NCBI GenBank assembly: GCA_023251075.1
Contig: JAHEZM010000010.1
Span: 47,563 to 111,562, forward strand
Direction: 5' to 3'
DNA from: Flavobacteriales bacterium
GTDB taxonomy: Bacteria > Bacteroidota > Bacteroidia > Flavobacteriales_C > GCA-002722245
DNA: 64,000 bases
Part shown: piece by piece, positions 27,331 through 36,907 of the stretch
Numbering within the stretch: the stretch's first letter is position 1
Layout: every line of letters begins with the position of its first letter
Made by a program: the position numbers and the translations under genes
The notes under the pieces: model-generated
What the model was told of the DNA's origin: nothing
What the model saw: the letters and a program-made list of their open reading frames with translations, nothing else
The model's database searches: none

Positions 27331-28466
27331 TATTTCAATTCCAATAATTTTCCTGTTACTTCTTTTGCTTTATCAGGCATGTTCAGCTGATTGTATATTT
27401 GCAATAATACACGCAAAACGTCTTGATCTTTCGGATTAATTTTTTCGGCAGTTTCTAAATAACTTAAAGCTTCTGTAGTTTTCTTCCTTTGCAGTACCGG
27501 ATCTTTAATTTTATTGGCGTCTAAAATAAGAATACGTGCCAAACCATAATAGGAATCAACACTTGACGGATTTAATTTCAAAGCTTGTTCATAAGAACTA
27601 TTCGCCAATGTAAATTCATTCATTTGCTCATAAATTTTGGCCATGTTTTCATACAATACAGCATCATCAGAACCTTTTTCTGAAATTCTCTTCATCTTGT
27701 CTAAAGCTTCTTTTGTTTTATGTGTTGAAAGCAATAACGAAACTTCCTCTTTCAACAAATCAACAATACTATCTCCCGGATTGAATAATTGCAACTTATG
27801 TATTGCCGTTGCTGTATCTCCTGTTTCAACAAAAGAACGCACCAAACATCTTTTGTAATCGGTTAAACTTTTTAATTGGTTGTATGAGCTATCTATCAAT
27901 AAGTTGAAATAAGGAATCGAACGATCGTATTTTTTTGAGTAATAAGCTGCGTAAGCTACATTGTGATACACCGACAAATCCTGTAAATCTACACCAATGT
28001 GTTTTTTCAATTTTAAACACTCCTCAAACAAATCATAAGACTTTGAAAAAGTAGGCTCTTTATAATAAGTGATTGCGGTATTTTGATAAAGTATTGCCAA
28101 TTGCGACATGGCATCTTTAACTTCCGATTCATAATACTTTGTTGGATCCTTTTCGAAATAAGTATAGTCGGCTTTTTTAGCAAGATCTAATAAATTTAAT
28201 TTTACTAAACTATCTTTTTCAACGGAAGCCAGCATCAAATAGTTCTGACCTTTCAGTTTCCACAATTTATGAATGTCTTTTTCTTTTATTTTTTCACCGG
28301 CCGCCAATTTTTGATCAATTAATTCGGTAGCCTTATCCAACGACTTCTTTGCCATTTCATAATCTCCGGCATTATAAGCCAATTGAGCATCAGTAATATA
28401 TTTTCCTTGCGAAAATGCTTGCGAAAAAACAAGCAACGAAAACATTAACAAAACCATCCTTTTCAT
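27330..28466 (-). CDS. Exported tetratricopeptide-repeat protein
   Basis: 378 residues with a signal peptide (~1-19, QAFSQ). TPR-like helices run throughout, clearest at ~20-50 (AQLAYNAGDYEMAKKSLDKA) and ~270-320 (YEQMNEFTLANSSYEQALKLNPSS). It is a protein-protein scaffold, probably periplasmic. It begins 6 bp after the TPR-SpoIIE phosphatase gene and overlaps the following gene by 1 bp, so the four genes should be co-expressed. Confidence 0.8.
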   Translation of the reverse strand: MKRMVLLMFSLLVFSQAFSQGKYITDAQLAYNAGDYEMAKKSLDKATELIDQKLAAGEKIKEKDIHKLWKLKGQNYLMLASVEKDSLVKLNLLDLAKKADYTYFEKDPTKYYESEVKDAMSQLAILYQNTAITYYKEPTFSKSYDLFEECLKLKKHIGVDLQDLSVYHNVAYAAYYSKKYDRSIPYFNLLIDSSYNQLKSLTDYKRCLVRSFVETGDTATAIHKLQLFNPGDSIVDLLKEEVSLLLSTHKTKEALDKMKRISEKGSDDAVLYENMAKIYEQMNEFTLANSSYEQALKLNPSSVDSYYGLARILILDANKIKDPVLQRKKTTEALSYLETAEKINPKDQDVLRVLLQIYNQLNMPDKAKEVTGKLLELK

Positions 28467-28472
28467 TCTATC

Positions 28473-30941
28473 TTATTTTGTGATTTTAACTCCTATGATA
28501 CAAACATCATCCACCTGTTCATAATTTCCTTTCCAAGCTTCAAATGCTTCTTCAATAATTTCTTTTTGTTTTTTCATCGGTTTATCCTGAACCGATTTCA
28601 ATAACTCTCTGAACTTTTTGAATTTATATTTTTTACCCGTTGTTCCACCAAACTGATCGGTATATCCATCGGTGAACGTATATAAGGTATCTCCTTTCTC
28701 TAAACTAATTTCCTGCATGGTGAAAGGCTCTGTTTTTTCATCTACTAAATAACCCACCGGTTGTTTATTGGCACCAAACTCTAACAACTGATTATTACGC
28801 ATAATCCAAAGTGGATTGTTCGCTCCTGCAAAATGTAGTTTATTGGTGTTTTTATCGAGCAAACACAAAGCTAAATCCATGCCATCCATTTGCTGATGCT
28901 GAACACCTTTTTGACGCAACGCATTAATAATTTTTGTACGCAAACGATTCAAAATCTCATCGGGCATTAACACATTATCTTCCACAATAATTTCATTCAA
29001 GAAACCAATACCCAACATACTCATGAATGCGCCCGGAACTCCATGACCAGTACAATCGGCAGCAACCCAAATAGCTTTATTATCATTGAAATAATGCGCC
29101 CAGTAGAAGTCACCTGAAACAACATCTTTAGGTTTAAGCATTACAAAGTATTCATGACTGATAGCATCCCAATGCTCATCGCTGGTTAGCAAAGCATTTT
29201 GAATTCGTTGAGCATAACGAATAGAAGACATGATTTCAGCATTCTTCTCTTCTACCATTTCCTTTTGTTTCTTAATAATTTTAGCGCTTTGTTGTTTCAA
29301 ACGGAAATTGGTAAAAATTCCAATGGCCATAATTAAGGTAATAATAAAAGCACCTGTACTCAGGTATAGATACATATTCTGACGAGTATCTTTTTCTGCC
29401 TCTTCTAATTTTTCTACTTGTCGCCTTTGAGCAATAGCAGTGCTATCGGCAAATTTTTTCTTTTCGTAATCATGACGCAAATCTCTACGTGTAATCTCGT
29501 TAGAAATCTCTTCGCTTTTCAAACTGTCTCTGAAAGAATAGAACAACTGAATGTACTTATATGCCGAATCACTTTTACCTAATAGGCTATACGACTTATA
29601 CAAACACTCACAGGCAGCTTGTTTAATTTTAGGGCCACCGTTATCCACAATAATACTATACCCTTCTCTACAGTTCAATACCGCATCTTTTACTTTTCCT
29701 TGTTCAAGCAAAGCATCTCCTACACCAATATGCGCTTCCGCAATTCCTTTCTGACTCTCAATTAACCTGGCCTTTTCAAGATATAAGCGGAAGAATTTTT
29801 CTGCCTGAGCGAAATCCCGTTCCTGCTGGTAAAAATTTCCAAGAATATTGTACGACTCACAAATACCAATTTCATCACCAATCTCCTCTGAAATTTTTAA
29901 CCCCTGATTAAAATAACCAATGGCTATATCTGATTTTTTTTTGGTTTGATAAATCTCCCCCATATGTCGCAAACATTTCGACAACATCGCCTTATCGCCC
30001 ATCGCCTCAATTAATTTTTTGGCTTTATTGTAGAAACCTAAAGCCGCAGAATCTTCCTTTTGATCCTTATATATCGAACCAATCGTCATGAACGAATTGG
30101 CCATACTTTGTTTATTCCCCAACTTCTCGTTTACTTTTAAAGAAGCATACTGGGCATCAATAGCATCAATATATTTACCTTGCTTATAGTAAACATTTCC
30201 AATACTCACATAAGCATTGGCAACGCCTCTAAGGTCACCTTTCTTTTCTCTGAATTTTAATGAATTTTTATAATGAACCAAAGCCTCAATATATTCTCCC
30301 TTATCATTGAAAACATTACCTATTTTCTCTTCCAGCAAAGCAATCTGGTCCATATCTTTTTTCTTATCGGCAAACTCAACAGCCTGATAATAATAATCGA
30401 GCGCCTTATTGTAATCTCCTTTCTTGGCATAGATTTGAGCAATATTACCAATTAACTTGGCTATTTCAACTTCATTTTTATCTCTTCTCGATAACATCAA
30501 AGCTCTCTCATAATTAACCAATGAAGAATCATATTTTGAAATGCTGTAATAATAGTTACCCATTCCGTTTAGTGATTTTATAATTCCGGTGCTGTAATTA
30601 ATAGACTCACTATATTTCAATGCGATCTTAAAATATTTGCTGGCTTGGTTGAAATCTCCTTTTGTAAAAATGGCAACGCCCTGAGCCAAAATAGCATCGG
30701 CCTTATAGGTTTTTAAATTTTGATCATTAGAACCTTTAAAAGCTTTATCTGCATATTCAAATGCGGAATCAGGATTTATTTTTCTATACGATGAGGAAAT
30801 CTCCAGATACAATTTCAATCTCGTAACATCTGAAATTTTAGAGGTCAATTCTTTCTTTAAAGAATCAATGTTCTGATTCACATTTGCTGCCTTTGCAAAT
30901 GAACATACAAGAATTGCTATGATAAAAAGTAAATTACGCAT
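28473..30941 (-). CDS. TPR sensor fused to SpoIIE/PP2C-type serine phosphatase
   Basis: 822 residues. Signal peptide (~1-18), periplasmic TPR array (~30-470; for example YKQGKYIDAIDAQYASL), coiled coil, one transmembrane helix (~525-545, TGAFIITLIMAIGIFT) and a cytoplasmic PP2C/SpoIIE domain (~590-822) with KPKDVVSGDFYWAH, AADCTGHGVPGAFMS, MDLALCL and TFTDGYTDQFGG. The metal-binding aspartates are present. SpoIIE phosphatases dephosphorylate anti-anti-sigma-like proteins or other Ser/Thr phosphoproteins; a TPR ectodomain suggests input from envelope protein contacts. No cognate partner switch is encoded nearby. First gene of a four-gene operon. Confidence 0.9.
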   Translation of the reverse strand: MRNLLFIIAILVCSFAKAANVNQNIDSLKKELTSKISDVTRLKLYLEISSSYRKINPDSAFEYADKAFKGSNDQNLKTYKADAILAQGVAIFTKGDFNQASKYFKIALKYSESINYSTGIIKSLNGMGNYYYSISKYDSSLVNYERALMLSRRDKNEVEIAKLIGNIAQIYAKKGDYNKALDYYYQAVEFADKKKDMDQIALLEEKIGNVFNDKGEYIEALVHYKNSLKFREKKGDLRGVANAYVSIGNVYYKQGKYIDAIDAQYASLKVNEKLGNKQSMANSFMTIGSIYKDQKEDSAALGFYNKAKKLIEAMGDKAMLSKCLRHMGEIYQTKKKSDIAIGYFNQGLKISEEIGDEIGICESYNILGNFYQQERDFAQAEKFFRLYLEKARLIESQKGIAEAHIGVGDALLEQGKVKDAVLNCREGYSIIVDNGGPKIKQAACECLYKSYSLLGKSDSAYKYIQLFYSFRDSLKSEEISNEITRRDLRHDYEKKKFADSTAIAQRRQVEKLEEAEKDTRQNMYLYLSTGAFIITLIMAIGIFTNFRLKQQSAKIIKKQKEMVEEKNAEIMSSIRYAQRIQNALLTSDEHWDAISHEYFVMLKPKDVVSGDFYWAHYFNDNKAIWVAADCTGHGVPGAFMSMLGIGFLNEIIVEDNVLMPDEILNRLRTKIINALRQKGVQHQQMDGMDLALCLLDKNTNKLHFAGANNPLWIMRNNQLLEFGANKQPVGYLVDEKTEPFTMQEISLEKGDTLYTFTDGYTDQFGGTTGKKYKFKKFRELLKSVQDKPMKKQKEIIEEAFEAWKGNYEQVDDVCIIGVKITK

Positions 30942-31074
30942 ATTTATGAACTCGTAAATTTAGTTTTTTTCCCCTATTTATGAATTTAATTTTTAAGTTA
31001 TTTAGTGGAGCCTAATTTTTTATTTTTTCAACCAGCTAATATCCTCTATATTTAGAATCCCAAAACTACAATAG

Positions 31075-32316
31075 ATGAAAAAGTATTTTATTCGAATAAG
31101 CCTGATTTTATTACTATTTACCAGCTCTTTCTGTTACGGTTCAAAAAAGGTGGTAGGCTATCTTACCGACTGGGGATCATTCAACCTAATCAACACATTG
31201 AATTATAGTGCACTAACACACATAAACTACGCTTTTGCCATACCTGCGGTTGACGGAACAATTGCGATCAGTAACGATTCCTGGCTAAGTTCTGTAGTTA
31301 CCAAAGCACACGCAAAAAATGTTCGCGTAAATATCTCCGTAGGGGGTTGGGGTGCCAGCGATGCATTCAATCCTATCTGCAGTGATCCTAATTTAAAATC
31401 CCTTTTCATCGATACTTTATTGAATTTCGTGAAAGCCTTTAATCTTGATGGTATAGATATAGATTGGGAATTCCCTTCTGCCAATGAATCAAATATGTAT
31501 GAACAGTTCATCTACGATTTAAGATTGCAAATGTATTCTTTGGAAGTTGTAATGAGCAAACCCTTAGAACTAACAGCAGCCGTAGCAATGGGGTTTTCAA
31601 ACTCACAAGGTATTTCAAACACTGCCGTTTCTTACATGGATTATATTAATATTATGGCTTATGATGCCGATCACTCTAATGGCGGAGACCACTCAAGCGT
31701 AGGTGTAGCCGATGCAGCCTTAACCTTTTGGAACAACACAAGAGGCATTAATGGTTCTTACCTGGTTTTAGGAGTGCCTTTTTATACTTATGGCGCATAC
31801 AATCAAGTATCCTATAAAAGTTTTTCCAGCAGTGACCCCGCAGCATGCTACGGTTCTACTGATGGCGTTTTTTATAATACTAACACTTTATTCACCTACA
31901 AAGTAAATTCTAAACCCATTTTAGAAACCAAAGCAGATATGGTGGATAATATTGATGGTGCAGGAATGATGATATGGGAGTTGGCTCAGGATAGAACCGA
32001 TCAATATTCATTACTTACTGTGATCTCCAAAAAAATGGGAACTTATGTAGGTGTTGATGAGATCAACGAAAATCAAATGATTAGCGCATATCCCAATCCT
32101 TTTAAAGAATCCTTTTCCATCAACCTTAGTACTTTGAAAATAAGCAATCCAACAGTTAAATTCACCCTATCTGATATAACAGGAAAACAAATATTAGAAT
32201 CGAACCATAATTCTCAAGGCATCATTTCAATACAAGAAAATTTAAATACAGGCGTTTACATTGGAAATATCAGTACTCATGAAAGTAACTATACTTTCAA
32301 AATTGTAAAACAATAA
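31075..32316 (+). CDS. GH18 chitinase-like glycoside hydrolase with T9SS type A sorting domain
   Basis: 413 residues. Signal peptide (~1-22), then a GH18 TIM barrel: KVVGYLTDWG, SVGGWG and the catalytic motif DGIDIDWE (125-132, acid Glu132), NIMAYD and GMMIWELAQD. The C-terminal ~75 residues (ISAYPNPFKESFSIN to the end) are a T9SS type A sorting domain, so it is secreted. GH18 enzymes hydrolyse chitin or related N-acetylglucosamine polymers by substrate-assisted catalysis. The stop overlaps the ATG of the following lipoprotein gene (TAATG). Confidence 0.93.
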   Translation: MKKYFIRISLILLLFTSSFCYGSKKVVGYLTDWGSFNLINTLNYSALTHINYAFAIPAVDGTIAISNDSWLSSVVTKAHAKNVRVNISVGGWGASDAFNPICSDPNLKSLFIDTLLNFVKAFNLDGIDIDWEFPSANESNMYEQFIYDLRLQMYSLEVVMSKPLELTAAVAMGFSNSQGISNTAVSYMDYINIMAYDADHSNGGDHSSVGVADAALTFWNNTRGINGSYLVLGVPFYTYGAYNQVSYKSFSSSDPAACYGSTDGVFYNTNTLFTYKVNSKPILETKADMVDNIDGAGMMIWELAQDRTDQYSLLTVISKKMGTYVGVDEINENQMISAYPNPFKESFSINLSTLKISNPTVKFTLSDITGKQILESNHNSQGIISIQENLNTGVYIGNISTHESNYTFKIVKQ

Positions 32317-33125
32317 TGTATTCCATCAGAGTAATTATACTATCCTTCTTCACAATAATTTTTCTTGATTCTTGTAAAGTCGACAATACCTCAAAAACCT
32401 TTGATGACATTACTGTTTCGAATGAAAATCATTCTCTTATTTTTTTATTTGCTGATCAGGCCAATTTCATTAGCAGAACCACAGAAGATTCTATTTTTCA
32501 AAAAGCTTTAAAAGGCACCTATTTCAATGTGAATCCTAATAAAGTTCATGGATTTACTTTATTCCCTACCAATAGCGATAACATTAGCTATAACACAGCA
32601 CAGAAATTTTTAGACATTTATGCGGGCGGCGGAGTATCGAATCCTGTTACTTATCCTAATATTGTTGAAGGATTAACCAATCATCAAACCAATTATACTG
32701 CCTGGAAAAATGCTATTAATACCACCGCCAACGCTACCTCTATTTGTTCTATAGGCTACAAAACTCAGAAAATCGACAACAACCTAAACTTCTTTGTAAA
32801 AACACAATTCGAGTCAACAGTGAATAACCTTTGCACCGCAGCATTATATGTAATAAGTAAAGAAACTTTATCTCCTCAAGATACCAGCATCGACAAAACA
32901 ATGCTTCTATACCCCCACAAAAATATTTTAAAAGGAGTAGTTAGCCACAATGTATATGGTGATACTCTTGCAAACCACAACCAAAATGGGATCAACAAAA
33001 ATACTTTCTCTTATACTTTTTTAAGTGAAACCGACAAATCGAATTTATATTTTCTACTCGTGATTTATGAAATGGAAGCTGGTCTTCCTAAATCCGTATT
33101 GAACTGCAGGGTCTTAAATTTTTGA
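32316..33125 (+). CDS. Lipoprotein, possible Omp28-related family
   Basis: 269 residues with lipobox LDSC (Cys20). The C-terminal half (ALYVISKETLSPQ, NILKGVVSHNVYGD, YFLLVIYE) resembles Omp28-type outer-membrane lipoproteins, whose function is not established; this similarity is from memory and moderate. It is translationally coupled to the GH18 gene (1-bp overlap), suggesting a role alongside the chitinase at the outer membrane, such as binding or uptake. No thioredoxin CxxC motif is visible. Confidence 0.65.
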   Translation: MYSIRVIILSFFTIIFLDSCKVDNTSKTFDDITVSNENHSLIFLFADQANFISRTTEDSIFQKALKGTYFNVNPNKVHGFTLFPTNSDNISYNTAQKFLDIYAGGGVSNPVTYPNIVEGLTNHQTNYTAWKNAINTTANATSICSIGYKTQKIDNNLNFFVKTQFESTVNNLCTAALYVISKETLSPQDTSIDKTMLLYPHKNILKGVVSHNVYGDTLANHNQNGINKNTFSYTFLSETDKSNLYFLLVIYEMEAGLPKSVLNCRVLNF

Positions 33126-33132
33126 ACAAAAA

Positions 33133-33162
33133 AAATCCTCCATTTGGGGTAATGGAGGATTT
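33133..33162 (-). terminator. Intrinsic terminator on the minus strand
   Basis: Perfect 11-bp stem (33133-33143 with 33152-33162) and 8-nt loop. On the minus strand it is followed by a T run (complement of the A run 33128-33135); on the plus strand there is no T tract. No minus-strand gene needs it, which is the main evidence for a small RNA ending here. Confidence 0.7.
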
Positions 33163-33240
33163 GTTCGTGCATCATTTCGGGTAAAAGTTTAGTGTTTTGA
33201 CTTACAGGCACCATTTAAGGGTTGTGCACGAACACATTAA
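33133..33240 (-). ncRNA. Candidate small RNA ending in an intrinsic terminator
   Basis: On the minus strand a perfect 10-bp stem (33225-33234 with 33162-33171) encloses a 53-nt loop and is followed directly by a textbook intrinsic terminator (33162-33133 plus T run). The loop has weaker internal pairing (GTAAG with CTTTTAC, minus strand). No open frame of meaningful size is present, and no minus-strand gene lies upstream until the divergent gene at 33410. The 5' end is undefined; the transcript may begin as far up as ~33390. Possibly a 6S-like or regulatory RNA; the family is not recognised. Confidence 0.45.
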
Positions 33241-33409
33241 TCTACTTTTTCTGGGATAACTAAAGAACGGCATATACATAGGGTAAATGTATGGGGCTAT
33301 ACAGCTGCGTACAAACAGATTTATTCTTATATTTCACTCGAACAACTACTGTATTTACACACAAACTACTGATTAACTGATTGTTAAATGGAACTTAAAT
33401 TTCAATTCG

Positions 33410-34951
33410 ATGGCAGAGAATGAAGACAAATTATATCGATTAATACACTCACTCGATAAAACAGAAAAGGGTTTTGTTAAGAAATATGCGATGTTACACA
33501 TCAAGGAAGATGCTAATAGTGTTCGCTTATTCGACATATACAACAAAGTAAGTCCCTACGATGAAACAAAACTTAATAAGTTTTTGAGTCAGGAAAAATT
33601 CTACAGTCACTTACCCAAAGCAAAAAATTACCTGTACGAACTCATCTTAAAATCCATGCGAAATTATTACATGGAAAAAGATGAATATTTCCGATTAAAC
33701 ACAGTACTTCAAAACATTCATATTCTAAAAGGAAAAAGATTGTACAAAGAAGCTCAATCCTTGATCAAAAAATTAAAAAAAGAATGCGAAGATCAGGAAC
33801 GCTACTTGTTATTGTCGGAAACACATAGCTTAGAACGCCAAATGCATCCTGCTCTTTATATTGATGCCGACAACTACTTCAAAGAGTTTAATAGCTGGAA
33901 AAAAAATGATGAACTCTTTATGAATCTTCATTATGGAAACAGAATTTTCACTGAATTGTTTTACAAAGTTTTTTACCTGATTCATCAGCTGGAAAAAAAA
34001 TCGCGCAGCGAAATCGCTAATGAAATTAACTCTATCATCCAATCCAACGAATTCAATAAATACCACAACTTGGGAGGTAGTAAAGCGAAAATTTTAGGAG
34101 ATCATATTATATTTTACCGCGATTTCATAAAAGAAGAAAAGAACTCTTTTCATAAAAAAGGAAAAGAGATTTTGGCACATTTCGATAATGATAAAACATT
34201 GTATTTGTTTGTTGACTGGACTATAATTGGTTTTGTAAACAATATTGCTTTGGCAGCCATTATCTCCTACGATGAAGAATTATACAACGATGCTTTAGAT
34301 TTAATCAACAAACTCAAACTACAGTTGTCGGCAGGTGGAGAGCGACTTTCATCAATGGCCAATAACTGTCTGAACTATTTAAATTGCTTCTATTTTTTAA
34401 GAAGGGGAATGATACCCAATGGCATTCAATTGTGTGAAAATTATTTAAAAGAAAACAACAATCACGATGACGGACTGAATGAGAACACAGCCACGATTTA
34501 CTTTTATCACAGTTTGTTTTCCTTTTTAAAAGGAGAATATTCAGAAGCCATAAAATCACTCAATGCCATTGAACTTTTCACAGAACAACACACCTCTATA
34601 GGTTTAGAATCAGAATCGTATTTAATTAAAATATTATGTCACTATGAACTCAACAATAGCGATACAGTAGATTATCTTGCCAAACGTTATTTAATTTTTA
34701 TAGACAAAAAAACACCTCAATTTCATCAACGAAAATCATTGATTGAACTACTTAATACCCAGCCAAACATGAATAGCGAAAAACTGGCTACTGAGTTATT
34801 ACATTCTTTCGCGCAAAAAAATACTTCTACCGATTGCATTGTAGGTGTTGCGCTTTTGGATCTTTCGGTTTGGTGCCAACATAAAATCACCAAAGAGAAT
34901 CAAATCAAACTGATTGAACAAAAATTCAAAACACTACGCAATCGGGTTTAG
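33410..34951 (+). CDS. Conserved hypothetical protein, all-alpha (513 aa)
   Basis: No named family was recognised. There is no signal peptide or membrane segment, so it is cytoplasmic. Predicted almost entirely helical, with TPR-like stretches (~330-420, FYFLRRGMIPNGIQLCENYL and YHSLFSFLKGEYSEAIKSL) and a basic, charged N-terminal third (KAKNYLYELILKSMRNYY). A TAAATTTC element, one base from TAnnTTTG, ends 6 nt before the ATG. It stands alone between the small-RNA candidate and a GHL10 gene. It looks like a helical-repeat scaffold restricted to Bacteroidota; that taxonomic range is recollection. Confidence 0.7.
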   Translation: MAENEDKLYRLIHSLDKTEKGFVKKYAMLHIKEDANSVRLFDIYNKVSPYDETKLNKFLSQEKFYSHLPKAKNYLYELILKSMRNYYMEKDEYFRLNTVLQNIHILKGKRLYKEAQSLIKKLKKECEDQERYLLLSETHSLERQMHPALYIDADNYFKEFNSWKKNDELFMNLHYGNRIFTELFYKVFYLIHQLEKKSRSEIANEINSIIQSNEFNKYHNLGGSKAKILGDHIIFYRDFIKEEKNSFHKKGKEILAHFDNDKTLYLFVDWTIIGFVNNIALAAIISYDEELYNDALDLINKLKLQLSAGGERLSSMANNCLNYLNCFYFLRRGMIPNGIQLCENYLKENNNHDDGLNENTATIYFYHSLFSFLKGEYSEAIKSLNAIELFTEQHTSIGLESESYLIKILCHYELNNSDTVDYLAKRYLIFIDKKTPQFHQRKSLIELLNTQPNMNSEKLATELLHSFAQKNTSTDCIVGVALLDLSVWCQHKITKENQIKLIEQKFKTLRNRV

Positions 34952-35032
34952 GATGTTAAAAACTAAATGTTCATAAATCCGTTTACTGAATAGATCGTGT
35001 ATCAATGCATATCCTTAATTTGCGTGTAGTTC

Positions 35033-36604
35033 ATGAAGTGGTTCAATCTAAGTATATTATCATTCTTTTTAATTCTTTCATCTGCATGGGTGCACGAGAA
35101 TGAAAACCCTCTTGAACCTACCGATGTTATTTCTACTCCAAAGAAATTAGCTGATTTCTATCCTAAAAGAGAACTAAGAGCAGCGTGGATTACCACATTC
35201 ACCAATTTAGATTGGCCCACACGAAGAGGACTAAGTGTGGAAGAACAAAAAGCAGAATTCGAAAGAATATTAGATGAATACCAATTGGCAAAAATCAATT
35301 GCGTTATCGTGCAAATTCGTGCATCGGGCGATGCCTTCTACCCTAGTAAGTACGCTCCGTGGTCGGAATACCTCACAGGTACTCAAGGCAAACACCCTGG
35401 CTACGACCCCTTGCAATTTATGATTGAACAGTGTCACAAACGAAACATGGAATTTCACGCCTGGCTCAATCCTTTCCGTGCAGTATCGAGTGTAAAGTTT
35501 AGCAGTGTTAGCGACAATAACGTTACCAAAAAACACCCCGATTGGTTTTTCAATTACAGTGGTGGAATTTATTTTAATCCAGGAATAAAAGAAGCTCGCC
35601 AACACATCATCAATGTAGTGGCTGAAGTAGTACACAACTACGATATAGATGCTATTCACTTCGATGATTACTTCTATCCTTACACCGTGGAAGGAGAATA
35701 CATCAACGATTTAAAAGCTTATGAAGGTCACAAAGCAGAATTCCCCTCTTTAAGCGATTGGAGAAGAAATAACATTAACGAATTAATCAGGGAAACTGCT
35801 AAAGTAATTAAGTTCACTAAACCTCATGTGAAATTTGGTGTGAGTCCACTCGCTATTTGGAGAAATAAAAAACAAGACCCACAAGGATCTGCTACCGATG
35901 GTGCTCAAACCTCTTACGACAATCTTTTTTGCGATACCAAAAAATGGCTGCAAAACGGATGGGTTGATTATGTTGTTCCGCAATTGTATTGGAGTAGAAA
36001 AAGTCCGTATGCAAGCTACACCGAATTACTCAACTGGTGGACTTCCCATAAAGAATACAATGGTCATATTTATATCGGACAAGCTTTATTTCGTTTAGAA
36101 GATGAAAATGTAAATAAGCGATTTACTGTGAATGAGGTGTTGGCTCAAATAAAGTTGAATCGCAACGAAGAATCAGTACAAGGCAATATTTTCTTTAGAA
36201 CAAAAACTTTTCGAAACAACGTTCAAAGTATTCAGGATTCACTGCAAAATGGAGTGTACAAACATTTCGCATTAATTCCCCCCATGAAGTGGATAGATAG
36301 CATTCCTCCTTGTGCTCCACAAGATTTGAAACTCAAAAATACAGGTAATGGCTTTTATTTACGATGGAAAGAGCCTGAACAAAAAAACGAAGAAGACAAA
36401 GTTTCCTACTATGTGATTTACCGTTTTGCTAAAGATGAAATAATCAATTTACAAAGTGCTAAAAATATCATTTCAATTGGTAAGCAACCTGTGTTTTTTG
36501 ATCAGTTTGTTGAAAAAGGGTTAGAATATCGTTACATAGTAACAGCTGTTGATCGATTACACAACGAGAGTGAGGAATTCGCTTCGGTCTCTGATACTTT
36601 CTAA
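35033..36604 (+). CDS. GHL10-type (DUF187) family 10-like glycoside hydrolase
   Basis: 523 residues. Signal peptide (~1-20) followed by a GHL10 barrel: RELRAAWITTFTNLDWPT, CVIVQIRASGDAFYPS, FHAWLNPFRA, DIDAIHFDDYFYPY, KFGVSPLAIWRN and DYVVPQLYW. The C-terminal ~95 residues are a fibronectin-III-like domain. GHL10 members act on extracellular or cell-wall glycans; bacterial relatives such as YngK and digH point to peptidoglycan-derived or similar substrates. No T9SS domain, so it is probably periplasmic. Ends 4 bp inside the convergent small gene. Confidence 0.88.
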   Translation: MKWFNLSILSFFLILSSAWVHENENPLEPTDVISTPKKLADFYPKRELRAAWITTFTNLDWPTRRGLSVEEQKAEFERILDEYQLAKINCVIVQIRASGDAFYPSKYAPWSEYLTGTQGKHPGYDPLQFMIEQCHKRNMEFHAWLNPFRAVSSVKFSSVSDNNVTKKHPDWFFNYSGGIYFNPGIKEARQHIINVVAEVVHNYDIDAIHFDDYFYPYTVEGEYINDLKAYEGHKAEFPSLSDWRRNNINELIRETAKVIKFTKPHVKFGVSPLAIWRNKKQDPQGSATDGAQTSYDNLFCDTKKWLQNGWVDYVVPQLYWSRKSPYASYTELLNWWTSHKEYNGHIYIGQALFRLEDENVNKRFTVNEVLAQIKLNRNEESVQGNIFFRTKTFRNNVQSIQDSLQNGVYKHFALIPPMKWIDSIPPCAPQDLKLKNTGNGFYLRWKEPEQKNEEDKVSYYVIYRFAKDEIINLQSAKNIISIGKQPVFFDQFVEKGLEYRYIVTAVDRLHNESEEFASVSDTF

Positions 36605-36834
36605 GCCAGCTCTCCCCTATGCGGACGTAAAGCATCTCGCAATAACTTCATATCTTTTTCTTCTACCGTAATAAAAGCTAAATGATAACTCTCATTAATG
36701 GCCTCAAAACCTACTTCGTAAAAAGATAATTTCTTCACCTCAGCATATTGTTTCAAATGAATTTTATGATGCTCTGCTATCCCCTTGGAATCAGGACCTC
36801 TAAAATCCCATATCATTTTTATTTTTCTTTCCAT
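36601..36834 (-). CDS. Conserved small hypothetical protein (77 aa)
   Basis: Starts at ATG 36834 (MERKIKMIWDFRGPD). The upstream ATG at 36855 is rejected because an exact TATCTTTG promoter (36860-36853) overlaps it. Mixed alpha/beta with a His-rich AEHHKIHLKQ stretch and a compact C-terminus (LRDALRPHRGEL). Single gene, convergent with the GHL10 gene by a 4-bp overlap. Homologs of this short protein appear familiar from Bacteroidota genomes, but the function is unknown. Confidence 0.75.
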   Translation of the reverse strand: MERKIKMIWDFRGPDSKGIAEHHKIHLKQYAEVKKLSFYEVGFEAINESYHLAFITVEEKDMKLLRDALRPHRGELA

Positions 36835-36852
36835 GATTATCTGTAACAAATT

Positions 36853-36860
36853 CAAAGATA
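36853..36860 (-). promoter_or_regulatory. -7 promoter element TATCTTTG of the 77-aa gene
   Basis: Exact TAnnTTTG on the minus strand, 18 nt before the ATG at 36834; it decides the start. Confidence 0.7.
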
Positions 36861-36907
36861 AAATTGTTATCTTAATAACGAGGGAAAACTACTAAATCTA
36901 CTTAACT

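Noticed and set aside
35270..35659. 129-codon minus-strand frame inside the GHL10 gene
   Set aside because: Antisense shadow of a well supported gene.
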